Part shown: positions 24,764 to 32,552 of the stretch, in pieces
Layout: each line of letters begins with the position of its first letter
Numbering within the stretch: the first letter of the stretch is position 1
From: an uncultured Pseudomonadota bacterium
GTDB lineage: Bacteria > Myxococcota_A > UBA796 > SXON01
Length of the DNA: 46,197 nt
Assembly (NCBI GenBank): GCA_903921785.1
Contig: CAIXRH010000297.1
Location: 1-46,197, forward strand
Reading direction: 5' to 3'
Program-made: the position numbers and the translations under genes
The notes under the pieces: model-generated
What the model saw: the letters and a program-made list of their open reading frames with translations, nothing else
The model's database searches: none
Told to the model about the DNA's origin: nothing

Positions 24764-25782
24764 GAACGCGCCTTGATCCAGTTGGACACGGGCGTCCAGA
24801 GGTGTTCGGGGGCGGCGATGCCGCTGATGAGGTCGAGGTGGCCCCAGTGGGAGCCGGTGTTCCAGGGTTCGAGGTCGAGGAGGGTTCGGTCGGAGGAGCC
24901 GGACTCGTCGTAGGCGGCGCGGGCGTCGGCCGGGGGCATGAGGTGGTCGAGATCGCCGGTGATCACGAACAGCGGCACGTCGGTGCGGGCCCACGCCTCG
25001 GCGTATTCGTGGTCGTCTTCGGCGGCCCAGCGGGCCATGTCGAGCCAGACATGCACGGAGGTCCAGTCGAACCCCCGCTCCAGACGCTCGGCGAGCATCT
25101 CCGGCTCCACGCTGCCCGGCGCCCAGCCGCTCACGGGAAACGCGTAGCCCGCGAGATCCGTGATCCCGTAGAGGCGGCCGAGGAGCTGCCCGGCGGCGCG
25201 CGTGCGCACGTTGATCATCCCGAACAGGCCGCGGGCCTTGGCGGCGTGGGAGGCGCGGGCGAGCCAGTTGATGAAGGTGTTCGTCTGCCCGAAACGGTAC
25301 ACCGCGCCGACGCCGACGACCCCCCGGACGGCAACGCGCGTGGCGAGCGAGTAGCTCACCGCCCCGCCGAGCGAATGGCCGACCCAGAACGCGGGCCCCG
25401 GCAGGGCGCTCGCCACCGCCGCCGCGTCGTCGACATACGCGGAGAAGCTCTCCGGTGAGCCCGTGGATCGGGAATTCCCGTGACCGCTCAGCTCCAGCAC
25501 ATATACGTCGAACCCCTGGCCAGCCAGCCACGCGCTCATCGAGCGGTGGGAGCCGTGCCAGGTATAGCGGTTCTGCGCAAACCCGTGGACGAGCACGACC
25601 GGCGGCCCGCTCACGCACGGCAGCGTCTTTCGTACGATCGACAGGCGCCCATCCAGCCGCAGGCGTGACTTTCGGAGGCGCACGTTCGCCCCGGGGACGG
25701 CGAGCTGCTCGACGACCTCGTCCGACTCGACGGCCCACCGGCCTCCTCCCATGGGGGCCGGCGCGCCGACGCGCAGGTTCAT
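24760..25782 (-). CDS. Alpha/beta hydrolase
   Basis: 340 residues. PPVVLVHGFAQNRYTWH (oxyanion region, about 60-76), the nucleophile elbow GHSLGG with Ser137, Asp in TGDLDHLMP and a late His in GSHWGHLDL form a complete catalytic triad. The enzyme class is esterase, lipase or thioesterase-like. The start overlaps the fbp stop by four bases (ATGA) and the stop overlaps the kinase start by four. The cysteine- and Arg-rich N-terminal 55 residues precede the fold and carry no signal peptide. Confidence 0.88.
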   Translation of the reverse strand: MNLRVGAPAPMGGGRWAVESDEVVEQLAVPGANVRLRKSRLRLDGRLSIVRKTLPCVSGPPVVLVHGFAQNRYTWHGSHRSMSAWLAGQGFDVYVLELSGHGNSRSTGSPESFSAYVDDAAAVASALPGPAFWVGHSLGGAVSYSLATRVAVRGVVGVGAVYRFGQTNTFINWLARASHAAKARGLFGMINVRTRAAGQLLGRLYGITDLAGYAFPVSGWAPGSVEPEMLAERLERGFDWTSVHVWLDMARWAAEDDHEYAEAWARTDVPLFVITGDLDHLMPPADARAAYDESGSSDRTLLDLEPWNTGSHWGHLDLISGIAAPEHLWTPVSNWIKARS

Positions 25783-26771
25783 GAGCCGAGCACCTCGACG
25801 ATCCGCGCCACGGCGTCCCGGTTGCCGATGAACAGCGGCGTACGTTCGTGGAGCTCGGTCGGGAGCTTGTCGAGGATCGGCATCACGCCGTCGCTGGCGG
25901 CGCCGCCGGCGGCTTCGGCCAGGAACGCGAGCGGCTGGGCTTCGTAGAGCATGCGGAGCTTGCCCCGCTTCGCCTTGGCGGTGGGCGGGTAGAGGAAGAC
26001 GCCGCCCTTGACCAGGTTGCGGTGGAAGTCGCCCACGAGCGAGCCGATGTAGCGGGCCGACCAGCCGAGCGAGGGGTCCTTGAGCGAGGCGATCCACGCT
26101 TGGAGCCGAGGGTCCCACTGGGCGGAGTAGGCCTCGTTGCAGCTGTAGGCGCGGGTGTCGGGCGCAAGGCGGATATCCCGGTGTGACAAGAAGAACTCGC
26201 CGACGCTGGGATCGAGGGTGAAGCCGTGGACGCCCTCGCCCGTGGACAGCACCATCATGGAGCCCGCCCCGTAGATCACGTAGCCGGCGCAGATGAGCTC
26301 GCGGCCGCGACGGAGCACGTCGGCAGCTACCCCATCCCGACCGGTGCTGAAGCGGCGATGCACCGCGAAGATCGTGCCGATGCTCGCGTTGGTGTCGATG
26401 TTGCTCGATCCGTCGAGCGGGTCCATCGAAAATACGTACTCCCCCACCTCGAACTGGGGCGGAATCTGGATGATCCCGTCGTCCTCCTCGCTGACGATCA
26501 TGCAGAGCACGCCGGCGTGCTCCAGGGCGCGCTTGAACGTCTCGTTGGCGTACAGATCGAGCTTCTGAACGAACTCGCCCTGGATGTTCATTCCGCCCAC
26601 GGCGCCCAGCATCCCCGCGAGGCCGGCGCGCTGCACGCGCGCGCTCACGAGCTTGCCGGCGAGGGCGACCTGCTTGAGCAGGGTGACGAGCTGACCCGTG
26701 GCGCCGGGGTGGGCGCGCATGGTCTCCAGAAGGAACCGGTCGAGGGTCGTGCCCTCTTCGAAGTGCGGCAT
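25779..26771 (-). CDS. fbp: Fructose-1,6-bisphosphatase class 1
   Basis: 330 residues, standard length. It hydrolyses fructose 1,6-bisphosphate in gluconeogenesis. Metal-binding SEED (94-97) and the inositol-monophosphatase-fold signature DPLDGSSNID (117-126) are intact, as are substrate residues in the GGVFLYP segment. It is first in a five-gene overlapping run. A GGTTACC box lies 10 bases before the ATG and there is no Shine-Dalgarno. Confidence 0.97.
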   Translation of the reverse strand: MPHFEEGTTLDRFLLETMRAHPGATGQLVTLLKQVALAGKLVSARVQRAGLAGMLGAVGGMNIQGEFVQKLDLYANETFKRALEHAGVLCMIVSEEDDGIIQIPPQFEVGEYVFSMDPLDGSSNIDTNASIGTIFAVHRRFSTGRDGVAADVLRRGRELICAGYVIYGAGSMMVLSTGEGVHGFTLDPSVGEFFLSHRDIRLAPDTRAYSCNEAYSAQWDPRLQAWIASLKDPSLGWSARYIGSLVGDFHRNLVKGGVFLYPPTAKAKRGKLRMLYEAQPLAFLAEAAGGAASDGVMPILDKLPTELHERTPLFIGNRDAVARIVEVLGS

Positions 26772-26781
26772 GGTGCCCGAA

Positions 26782-26788
26782 GGTAACC
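26782..26788 (-). promoter_or_regulatory. fbp: GGTTACC box upstream of fbp
   Basis: The minus strand reads GGTTACC, with TA 14 and 13 bases before the ATG. This is likely a -10 region serving the fbp operon. Confidence 0.45.
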
Positions 26789-26867
26789 GGGGGGCGCACA
26801 CGACGGAGGGGCCGGCTTCGGCGGGGCCGACGACGACGAGGGACGCGGGCGTGCCGGAGGCCCTCCG

Positions 26868-26890
26868 TCCCGGCGCTGCGGGCGCCGGGA
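26868..26890. terminator. Stem-loop downstream of the PRC-barrel gene
   Basis: TCCCGGCGC (26868-26876) and GCGCCGGGA (26882-26890) form a perfect 9-bp stem with a 5-base loop, 73 bases past the PRC-barrel stop and before fbp. It lacks a T-tract, so termination is only possible. Confidence 0.35.
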
Positions 26891-26962
26891 CCGGCCGCGG
26901 CCAGGGCGACCGGCCCGCCGACGCGCCCGCGAGCCGCGACCGCGCTCCGCTCCCCCTCACGC

Positions 26963-27493
26963 TCAGCCCCCGCGCTCCACCCGCTCGCTGACCACCTTCC
27001 ACCACCCCGGCGACTCCGCCGCGTCCGCCACCTTCTCCGCGACCGACTCGTCGTCGACGATCACGCTGTCGGCGCCGACCGCCGCGCGGGCCCCCGGAAC
27101 GACCAGGCGGTTGCCGTCGAGGACGAAGCCGCAGACCGAGGCGCCCGTCGCGTCGACCACCAGGTCGACCACCTTGCCGACCTCGTTGCCCCGCCGCGTG
27201 AGCACCCGGCACCCGAGCCACGCCGACGCCCAGACTCGATCGTCCAGTGTGCCCCTGGATTCCCCGGCCGGCTCCACCGCGGCCTCGTTCCGTACGAGCA
27301 CGTATTCCTTGCCCAACAGCTCCAGCGCCTCGGCGGGGAACCCTCGGACCCCGCCCCAGAAGCCTGGCGCCTTGATCTTGAAGCCGATCGGCCGGAGCGT
27401 CTCCACGAAGACCAGCATGTCGTCGAGCTTGCCGGCGTGGCTCCCTTCGGCCCGAGCCACGACCGAGAGCCCCCTCACGCCGCCCCAGCTCAC
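26963..27493 (-). CDS. Protein with two PRC-barrel domains
   Basis: 176 residues, starting at a GTG (VSWGGVRGLSVV). Residues about 5-65 (VRGLSVVARAEGSHAGKLDDMLVF) and about 85-155 (LGCRVLTRRGNEVGKVVDLVVD) each show the PRC-barrel pattern of a strand, Gly, Lys-Val-Asp and an acidic strand. PRC barrels occur in photosynthetic reaction centre H subunits and in RNA-processing proteins such as RimM; stand-alone pairs are usually uncharacterised. It follows a possible 38-codon ORF whose stop is 11 bases upstream of this start. Confidence 0.75.
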   Translation of the reverse strand: MSWGGVRGLSVVARAEGSHAGKLDDMLVFVETLRPIGFKIKAPGFWGGVRGFPAEALELLGKEYVLVRNEAAVEPAGESRGTLDDRVWASAWLGCRVLTRRGNEVGKVVDLVVDATGASVCGFVLDGNRLVVPGARAAVGADSVIVDDESVAEKVADAAESPGWWKVVSERVERGG

Positions 27494-27504
27494 CAGGCGG
27501 CGGC

Positions 27505-27621
27505 TCAACGGTCCCGCCGCAGGGCCGCGAAGTCCATCCGGTTCTTCCTCTGGTAGTGCTCCGCCGACCACGCCGCTGGACGAAACACCAACAACCACAG
27601 GGACCGCAGTCGCGCACACAT
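27505..27621 (-). CDS. Possible 38-residue small protein upstream of the PRC-barrel gene
   Basis: The ORF starts with MCARLRSLWLLVF and ends in a basic segment (KNRMDFAALRRDR). Its stop lies 11 bases before the GTG of the PRC-barrel gene. A TA dinucleotide in GGCTATC is exactly 13 bases before its ATG, the leaderless geometry found repeatedly in this window. It could encode a small protein or act as a leader ORF. No homologue is recognised. Confidence 0.4.
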   Translation of the reverse strand: MCARLRSLWLLVFRPAAWSAEHYQRKNRMDFAALRRDR

Positions 27622-27630
27622 CCCCCGGAA

Positions 27631-27637
27631 GATAGCC
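27631..27637. promoter_or_regulatory. Overlapping divergent -10-like boxes
   Basis: GATAGCC on the plus strand places TA 14 bases before the methyltransferase ATG (27647). The same bases read GGCTATC on the minus strand and place TA 13 bases before the small ORF ATG (27621). Only 25 bases separate the two starts. Confidence 0.4.
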
Positions 27638-27646
27638 CGGCCGACG

Positions 27647-28615
27647 ATGCCCCACCCCCTGGTCGACGCCGGCCTGCTCCCGCTCGCCGACCTCCCCTAC
27701 GCCGAGGTCCTCGAGCGGAAGCGTCGTTGGGTCGAGGAGGCGTTCCGCCGCCGCAACCTCCCGGTCGAGGTGCGCCCCACCGTCCCCTCCCCGCGCCCCA
27801 CCGGCGCCCGCGCTCGGGTGAAGCTCCGCGCCGGGCCGGGCGGCAAGCTGGGGTTCTTCCGGCCCGGCACTCACGACTTCGTGGCCGTCCCCCTGGAAGA
27901 CCTCGTGCGTCCCGAGGTGGCGGAGGCCGCCGCCGGGATCGAGGCCAGCGGCGCCGCCCGCGGTGAGTTGGAGCTTCGTAGCGACGGCACCCGCGTCGTG
28001 GTGGCCGCCGAGCGCGCCTTCGCCGGGCCCCCCGACCTCGCCGTGAACGGCCGCGCCGTCCGTGGCGATCCCACCCTGCGGATCGACGGCCTCCGCGTCT
28101 CCCCCGGCTCGTTCTACCAGGTGAACCTGGAGCTCAACCGCGCGCTCGTCGCCCGGGTCGATGAGCTGCTCGTCGCGCTCGCCCCCGCCGCGCTCCTCGA
28201 TCTCTACGGCGGCGTGGGCAACCTCAGCGTCGCCGCCGCCCGCCGCGGCGTCCCCACCACCCTCGTCGAGTCGTCCCCGGACTCTGCCGCGGACGCCCGG
28301 AAGAACCTCGCGGGCACCGGCGCCAAGGTGGTGAAGGGCGACGCCGCACGCGTCCGCGCCGGCGATCATATGGCCGACGTGGTGCTCCTCGACCCGCCGC
28401 GCGCCGGAGCCCAGGGTGTACTTGCCGAGCTCGCGCTCGCTCGTCCGCGCGCGTTCGTGTACGTCTCCTGCGATCCGGTCAGCCTGGCACGGGATGTGGC
28501 GAGCGTACAAGGCTACGCCGTGACCCACGCAGAGCCGTGGGACATGTTCCCCGGAGCCGAGCACGTGGAGACGCTGGTGGTGCTCTCGCGCGTGGATCGC
28601 CGTCGCGGCGTGTAG
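27647..28615 (+). CDS. TrmA/RumA-type RNA uracil-C5 methyltransferase
   Basis: 322 residues. It methylates C5 of uridine in rRNA or tRNA with SAM. The C-terminal domain has the conserved FYQVN (157-161), SAM loop LLDLYGGVGNLS (183-194), VVLLDPPRAG (245-254) and the catalytic cysteine in YVSCDP (Cys275). The protein is short for the family (about 430): the N-terminal TRAM domain and the four-cysteine Fe-S site are absent. The N-terminal 130 residues are a reduced form of the central domain. Target base cannot be told from sequence. Confidence 0.88.
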   Translation: MPHPLVDAGLLPLADLPYAEVLERKRRWVEEAFRRRNLPVEVRPTVPSPRPTGARARVKLRAGPGGKLGFFRPGTHDFVAVPLEDLVRPEVAEAAAGIEASGAARGELELRSDGTRVVVAAERAFAGPPDLAVNGRAVRGDPTLRIDGLRVSPGSFYQVNLELNRALVARVDELLVALAPAALLDLYGGVGNLSVAAARRGVPTTLVESSPDSAADARKNLAGTGAKVVKGDAARVRAGDHMADVVLLDPPRAGAQGVLAELALARPRAFVYVSCDPVSLARDVASVQGYAVTHAEPWDMFPGAEHVETLVVLSRVDRRRGV

Positions 28616-28673
28616 TCGGCCCCGCATCGCGGCCGCTCCCGACATGCCCGATCGCGGCGTACGCCCGCAGGCG

Positions 28674-28680
28674 GGTTACC
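28674..28680 (+). promoter_or_regulatory. GGTTACC box upstream of the Nfu-like gene
   Basis: GGTTACC ends eight bases before the ATG at 28689, with T at -12 and A at -11. No Shine-Dalgarno is present. Confidence 0.45.
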
Positions 28681-28688
28681 CGGGCGCC

Positions 28689-29351
28689 ATGATCCGGAAG
28701 CTCCTCGGCGCACCCGTCAAGATCCTCAAGCGCATCCTCGGCCGCGAGGAGGCCACTGCCCCCCCCGCACCCGTGCGGCGGTCGCCCCCACCCCGTCCGC
28801 CGCCCACCCGCGGCAGCGACGACCATCGCGGCGGCGGCCACGGCCACGATCACGGCGGCGGCGGCCACGATCACGGGCACGACCATGGCGGCGGCCAGGA
28901 GCGCGCTCCCGAGCCGGTCCGCGAGCCCGTGGGCGGCCACGACCACGGCCACGACCACGGCGGCGGGCACGATCACGGGCACGACCACGGCGGCGGTCAC
29001 GCGCCCGCCCTGAAGCAGGCCAAGGCCGCCAAGGCGGCGGCGCCCGCGGCGCCGGCCAACGTCGGGATGCACATCAACGTCACCGAGTCCGACACGCCGA
29101 ACCCCAACGCCCACAAGTTCACGGCGTCGGTCACCGTGATCGAGAAGGGCTCGTTGTCGTTCAACGCGGCAGACGAAGCGGCGTCCCACCCAGTGAGCCG
29201 GTACATCTGGGCGCTGGGCGGGATCAAGGGGATCTTCGCGGTGAAGGACTTCGTCACGGTCACGAAGACGCCCGAGGCGGACTGGTCCGTCCTCTCGCCG
29301 CAGATTCCCGGCGCCCTGCGCCGCGGGTTGGTGGAGCGGGACGGGAGCTGA
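28689..29351 (+). CDS. His-rich protein with C-terminal Nfu N-terminal domain
   Basis: 220 residues in three parts. Residues 1-42 are basic and proline-rich. Residues 46-104 are made of GHDHGHDHGGG-type repeats and should bind metal (Ni, Zn or Cu). Residues about 127-212 match the Nfu N-terminal scaffold domain: ESDTPNPNAHKF, FNAADEAASHPVSRYIWALGG, GIFAVKDFVTVTKTPEADW. Nfu proteins normally carry a following CxxC Fe-S transfer domain; that domain is missing and the protein has no cysteine at all. It thus cannot assemble an Fe-S cluster through Cys ligands. A metal carrier or accessory of the Fe-S machinery is possible; a cysteine desulfurase is encoded 0.8 kb downstream. Confidence 0.85.
   Translation: MIRKLLGAPVKILKRILGREEATAPPAPVRRSPPPRPPPTRGSDDHRGGGHGHDHGGGGHDHGHDHGGGQERAPEPVREPVGGHDHGHDHGGGHDHGHDHGGGHAPALKQAKAAKAAAPAAPANVGMHINVTESDTPNPNAHKFTASVTVIEKGSLSFNAADEAASHPVSRYIWALGGIKGIFAVKDFVTVTKTPEADWSVLSPQIPGALRRGLVERDGS
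28824..29000 (+). repeat. In-gene tandem repeats coding His/Asp/Gly
   Basis: Degenerate repeats of CACGACCACGG and GGCGGC units encode the metal-binding segment of the Nfu-like protein. Two nearly equal blocks (28845-28895 and 28935-29000) are separated by a non-repetitive linker. Confidence 0.8.
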
Positions 29352-29380
29352 TCCCCCCGGGTGACCCGGCAGGACCGGCA

Positions 29381-29387
29381 GATTACC
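29381..29387 (+). promoter_or_regulatory. -10-like box of the outer-membrane-type gene
   Basis: GATTACC, a one-base variant of GGTTACC, ends eight bases before the ATG at 29396, with TA at -12/-11. Confidence 0.4.
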
Positions 29388-29395
29388 GGAGTCCG

Positions 29396-30100
29396 ATGCT
29401 GCTCCTCCCGATGGCCCTCGCGGCCGAGCCGATGATCCTCCCGCTCAGCGCCGACCCCCGCGTCGGCGACCGCGTCGTGCGCGCCGAGCTCCGAGGCGGC
29501 GCCGACAGCGTGAACGGCCTCGGCGCCGAGCTTGTCGGCGAGGTGGCGATCGGCAGCCGCGCGGCCGTCGCCGTCCACGCCGGCGTGCAGCCCGCGGAGG
29601 GCGGAGAGCAGCAAGCAGGGGTCGTGCTCGGCGGGGAAGCCCGCGTGGAGCTGCTCGACGAGGCCAAGGCTCCCATCGGCCTCGGCCTCGCCGCCCGCTA
29701 CGCCAAGGTCGGGTTCGACGGGATCGACGCCGAGATGGAGGCCGGGATCACCGCCTCCCGCTCCTTCGGCCGCACCCGCGCGCTCGCCACCTTCACGGCC
29801 GGCAAGGACGTGAACGAAGCCGAGGGCGACCTCGAAGGCGGCCTCGGCGTCGTGCACGCGCTCAGCCCGCTGGTGGGCGTCGGGGTGGACGCGCGGGGGC
29901 GCCTCGCGGTCGGCGAGGTCGAGCCCGAAGCGCTGGACCGCGAAGACCGCCGCGGCTGGGATGTCCGCGCCGGCCCGGTGCTGACCCTCGGCAATGACCG
30001 CGTCTCCGGCTTCGTCTTCGGCGGGGTGAGCGCGCGCGGGGAGGACGAAGAGACGGCGGTCGGGGGGATGGGGAGCGTCGGGGTGGAGGCGAGCTTCTAG
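29396..30100 (+). CDS. Probable outer-membrane beta-barrel protein
   Basis: 234 residues with a very short signal peptide (MLLLPMALA). The rest consists of alternating hydrophobic/polar strands with many Gly and Ala residues, and it ends in a terminal Phe (VGVEASF), the usual C-terminal signature for outer-membrane insertion. No family assigned. It is convergent with the cysteine desulfurase gene, 15 bases apart. Confidence 0.7.
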   Translation: MLLLPMALAAEPMILPLSADPRVGDRVVRAELRGGADSVNGLGAELVGEVAIGSRAAVAVHAGVQPAEGGEQQAGVVLGGEARVELLDEAKAPIGLGLAARYAKVGFDGIDAEMEAGITASRSFGRTRALATFTAGKDVNEAEGDLEGGLGVVHALSPLVGVGVDARGRLAVGEVEPEALDREDRRGWDVRAGPVLTLGNDRVSGFVFGGVSARGEDEETAVGGMGSVGVEASF

Positions 30101-30115
30101 CGCCCTGCCGGCCGA

Positions 30116-31141
30116 TCAGCGCCCCAGGACCCGGGCCACCGCGGCGATCGTGGCGTCGATCTCGGCGTCGGTGGTCTCGATGCCCATCGAGAACCGGATG
30201 CCGGAGCCCGCGAAGCCCATCGCCGCGAGCACCGCCGACGGGCGGGCCGCGCCGGAGGAACACGCGCTCCCGGCGCTGGCCTGGATGCCCGCGAGGTCGA
30301 GCGCCATCACCACGTCGGGCGCGAGGCGGTCGGCGAAGGCCACGCAGGCGGTCTGCGGCAGCCGCGGCGCGCGGACGCTCGCCACCTCGCCGCCGAGGGC
30401 CACGAGGCCGGCCTCGAGGCGGTCCCGCCGCGCCGGCGAGAGCAGCCCCTCCTTCGCCACCTGCTCCGCGATCGCGCCGAAGCCGACGATGCCCGCCACG
30501 TTGTGGGTGCCTGCCCGCCAGCCGCGCTCCTGGGCCGCTCCCCGGATGTGCGGCGAGGGGTCGCCGGGCGGCACCGCGAGCGCGCCCATCCCCTGGGGGC
30601 CGCCGATCTTGTGAGAGGCCAACGTCACGAAGTCGGCGCCCGCGAGGTCGGCCAGCGACACCCGGCCCGGGGCCTGCGCCGCGTCGACATGGACCTTCCA
30701 CCCGCGGGCGCGCGCGATCCGGATGACCTCACGGATCGGCTGCACCACGCCCGTCTCGTTGTTGGCGAGCATGACGCTCACGCCGTCCACCCCTTCGACG
30801 GCCGCCAGCGCGTCGAGGGACACGACCCCCTGACCGTCCACCGGGAGCTCGGCTACGCACCACTGACGCACCGAGGGATGATCCACAGCGGAGGCGACCC
30901 AACGGCCGCGGCTGAGCACGGTGGCGTTGCTCTCGCTGGCGCCGCTGGTGAAGACGATCCGGTCCCGCGGCCAGCCGAGGAGCCCGGCGACCTGGGTGCG
31001 CGCGCGGTCCACCGCCATCGCGGCGGCCTGGCCGCCCGCGTGCGCGGCGCTGGGGTTGGCGGGCACGCCAAACCAGGGGGTCATCGCCGCGAGGGCGGGG
31101 GCGCGGAGCGGGGCGGTGGCGTTGTAGTCGAGGTAGATCAT
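30116..31141 (-). CDS. Cysteine desulfurase
   Basis: 341 residues. This PLP enzyme of the NifS/IscS family mobilises sulfur from cysteine for Fe-S clusters or tRNA thiolation. The PLP lysine is in SHKIGGPQG (Lys178) and the active-site cysteine in SACSSGA (Cys294). Conserved YLDYNATAP opens the protein and HVDAAQAPGR (151-160) carries the cofactor aspartate. It is shorter than IscS (about 400) because the C-terminal IscU-binding tail is reduced. The ATG shares one base with the stop of the HhH gene (TGATG). No iscU, iscA or nifU is adjacent. Confidence 0.93.
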   Translation of the reverse strand: MIYLDYNATAPLRAPALAAMTPWFGVPANPSAAHAGGQAAAMAVDRARTQVAGLLGWPRDRIVFTSGASESNATVLSRGRWVASAVDHPSVRQWCVAELPVDGQGVVSLDALAAVEGVDGVSVMLANNETGVVQPIREVIRIARARGWKVHVDAAQAPGRVSLADLAGADFVTLASHKIGGPQGMGALAVPPGDPSPHIRGAAQERGWRAGTHNVAGIVGFGAIAEQVAKEGLLSPARRDRLEAGLVALGGEVASVRAPRLPQTACVAFADRLAPDVVMALDLAGIQASAGSACSSGAARPSAVLAAMGFAGSGIRFSMGIETTDAEIDATIAAVARVLGR

Positions 31142-31728
31142 CAGGGCTCCACGAGCGGCGCCAGCCGGGCGCGCGTCTTCTCGCCGATGCCCCGTACCCG
31201 CTCCAACTGCGCGACGCTCGCGTACGGGCGCCCCGCGACGATCCGCGCCGCCAGCGCCGGGCCCACCCCCGGGAGCGACTCCAGCTCCGCCGCGGTCGAG
31301 TGGTTCAACGATAGTTTTCGCCCGAGGGCGGCAGCGTGGGGGGGCTCGGCGGCGGGCGTGCCCGGGGCGCGGCCCGCGGGGGACGGAGCCGCCGCGGCCG
31401 CGACGGTTCCCGTCGACGAAAGCAGGCTCTCCGCGACCGCAGGCCCCGCCCCGATGACCGCGAGCGTGAGGCGATCGCCGTCCCGCGCGGCCGGCGGAAG
31501 GTCGGGGATCGTCGTGGCGTCCACCCACCCGGCGGACGGGAGGTGGACCACCCGGGAAGGGAGCACGGTCGGGCTCGGCGCGCGGAGGCAGAGCAGCGCC
31601 GCCACTGCGACGAGCACCGCGAGGACCCGGCGTTCGCCGACCCTTCCGAGCTGCATCGGGAGGGTTGGCAGAGGGGTGTGGACCACGCGGTCCACCCGAG
31701 CGAGAACGAGGTCGAGACCGGTGGCCAT
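31141..31728 (-). CDS. Membrane-anchored ComEA-like helix-hairpin-helix protein
   Basis: 195 residues. An N-terminal transmembrane segment (VLAVLVAVAALLCL, about 34-48) is followed by a small SLBB-like strand region with LPSAGWVDATTI. An Ala/Pro-rich linker leads to a C-terminal helix-hairpin-helix pair (LESLPGVGPALAARIVAGRP, then VRGIGEKTRARLAPL). ComEA binds DNA at the membrane during natural transformation. This architecture fits, but no other competence gene is nearby. It lies 56 bases after tsaE and overlaps the cysteine desulfurase start. Confidence 0.82.
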   Translation of the reverse strand: MATGLDLVLARVDRVVHTPLPTLPMQLGRVGERRVLAVLVAVAALLCLRAPSPTVLPSRVVHLPSAGWVDATTIPDLPPAARDGDRLTLAVIGAGPAVAESLLSSTGTVAAAAAPSPAGRAPGTPAAEPPHAAALGRKLSLNHSTAAELESLPGVGPALAARIVAGRPYASVAQLERVRGIGEKTRARLAPLVEP

Positions 31729-31784
31729 GGCGCCCAGCCTGCTCACCGCGGGGCGCTCGTCAAGCGGGGACGCGTGCGGACGGC

Positions 31785-32228
31785 TCAGTCGGCGAGCAAC
31801 GCCTCGTGGGCGGCGTCCGTCGCGCAGAGCTCTACCCGCCGCCCATCGGGGGTCACCCCGAGCGTGACCTCCAGCCGCCCGGTCGGCCAGGCGCCGGGAA
31901 ACCGGCTGGCCCACTCGATCACCCACACCCCGTCTTCGCCGACCCGCTCGGTGATCCCCGCGGGGAGGAGCTCCGTTTCATCCTCGATCCGGTAGACGTC
32001 CGCGTGGTAGAGCGGGAGCCGCCCCTCGGGGTGCTCGTGGACGATCGCATACGTGGGACTGAGCACCGGGGACGCGGTGCCCAGACCCCGGGCGAGGCCC
32101 TGGGTGAAGGTGGTCTTCCCGGCGCCGAGGTCCCCATCGAGGAGCAGCACGGCGCCGGAGAAGCAGCGGCGGCCGATGCGCTCGCCGAGGGCGGCGAGGG
32201 CGGCGGCGTCCGGGGCGTTCACGATCAT
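31785..32228 (-). CDS. tsaE: tRNA threonylcarbamoyladenosine biosynthesis ATPase TsaE
   Basis: 147 residues, typical length. TsaE is the ATPase that supports TsaB-TsaD in making t6A37 on ANN-decoding tRNAs. The P-loop GDLGAGKTT (32-40), SPTYAIVHEH and YHADVYRIED are the conserved blocks, and VIEWASRFP is the late motif. A GGTTACC box lies eight bases before the ATG and there is no Shine-Dalgarno. Confidence 0.95.
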   Translation of the reverse strand: MIVNAPDAAALAALGERIGRRCFSGAVLLLDGDLGAGKTTFTQGLARGLGTASPVLSPTYAIVHEHPEGRLPLYHADVYRIEDETELLPAGITERVGEDGVWVIEWASRFPGAWPTGRLEVTLGVTPDGRRVELCATDAAHEALLAD

Positions 32229-32520
32229 GGCGGGGCGGTAACCGGCGGCGGCGGCGGCGGCCCCGCGGGCGCGGACGGCGACGGGAGCCTCGGGGAGCGG
32301 TCGGCGCAGCGGACCGACGTCGGCGACGAAGGCACCGGGGTCAGGGGCGCCAGACCGGCGTCGGTCCAGCGCGGGACGGCCCCAGGCGCCGGCGGGCGAA
32401 GCCCGCCGCGGACCGTCGTCGTTCCGGGGGAGGCCGCGGAGGCGGGCGCCCGGCCAGTCGCCAACCCCCCGCGAGCGGGAGCGAGGGCGCGGGCGCCCGA
32501 CGTGGCTTGCCCGCCTACCC
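32229..32520. other. GC-rich interval without a recognised gene
   Basis: 292 bases between tsaE and the terminator of the next lipoprotein gene. No protein-like frame was seen. It holds a hairpin with an 8-bp stem and GAA loop (32390-32408; GGCGGGC-GAA-GCCCGCC, a very stable type). Sequences related to the 41.5 kb repeat (GAGGCGGGCGCCCG at about 32430, GGCTTGCCCGCCT near 32504) are also present. Confidence 0.5.
32237..32243 (-). promoter_or_regulatory. tsaE: GGTTACC box upstream of tsaE
   Basis: GGTTACC on the minus strand with TA 12 and 11 bases before the ATG, the exact geometry of a leaderless -10. Confidence 0.45.
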
Positions 32521-32552
32521 AAAAAAAACGCTGGCGGCCGGCACCACGCCGC
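32521..32552 (-). terminator. Rho-independent terminator of the propeller-like lipoprotein gene
   Basis: On the minus strand GCGGC (32552-32548) pairs with GCCGC (32538-32534), and a run of eight T (32528-32521) follows. The stem begins within the stop codon. The stem is short, but the T-tract is the clearest in the window. Confidence 0.6.

Noticed and set aside
28824-29000. Noncoding tandem repeat or CRISPR
   Set aside because: The repeats are in frame within a complete gene and encode His/Asp/Gly segments.
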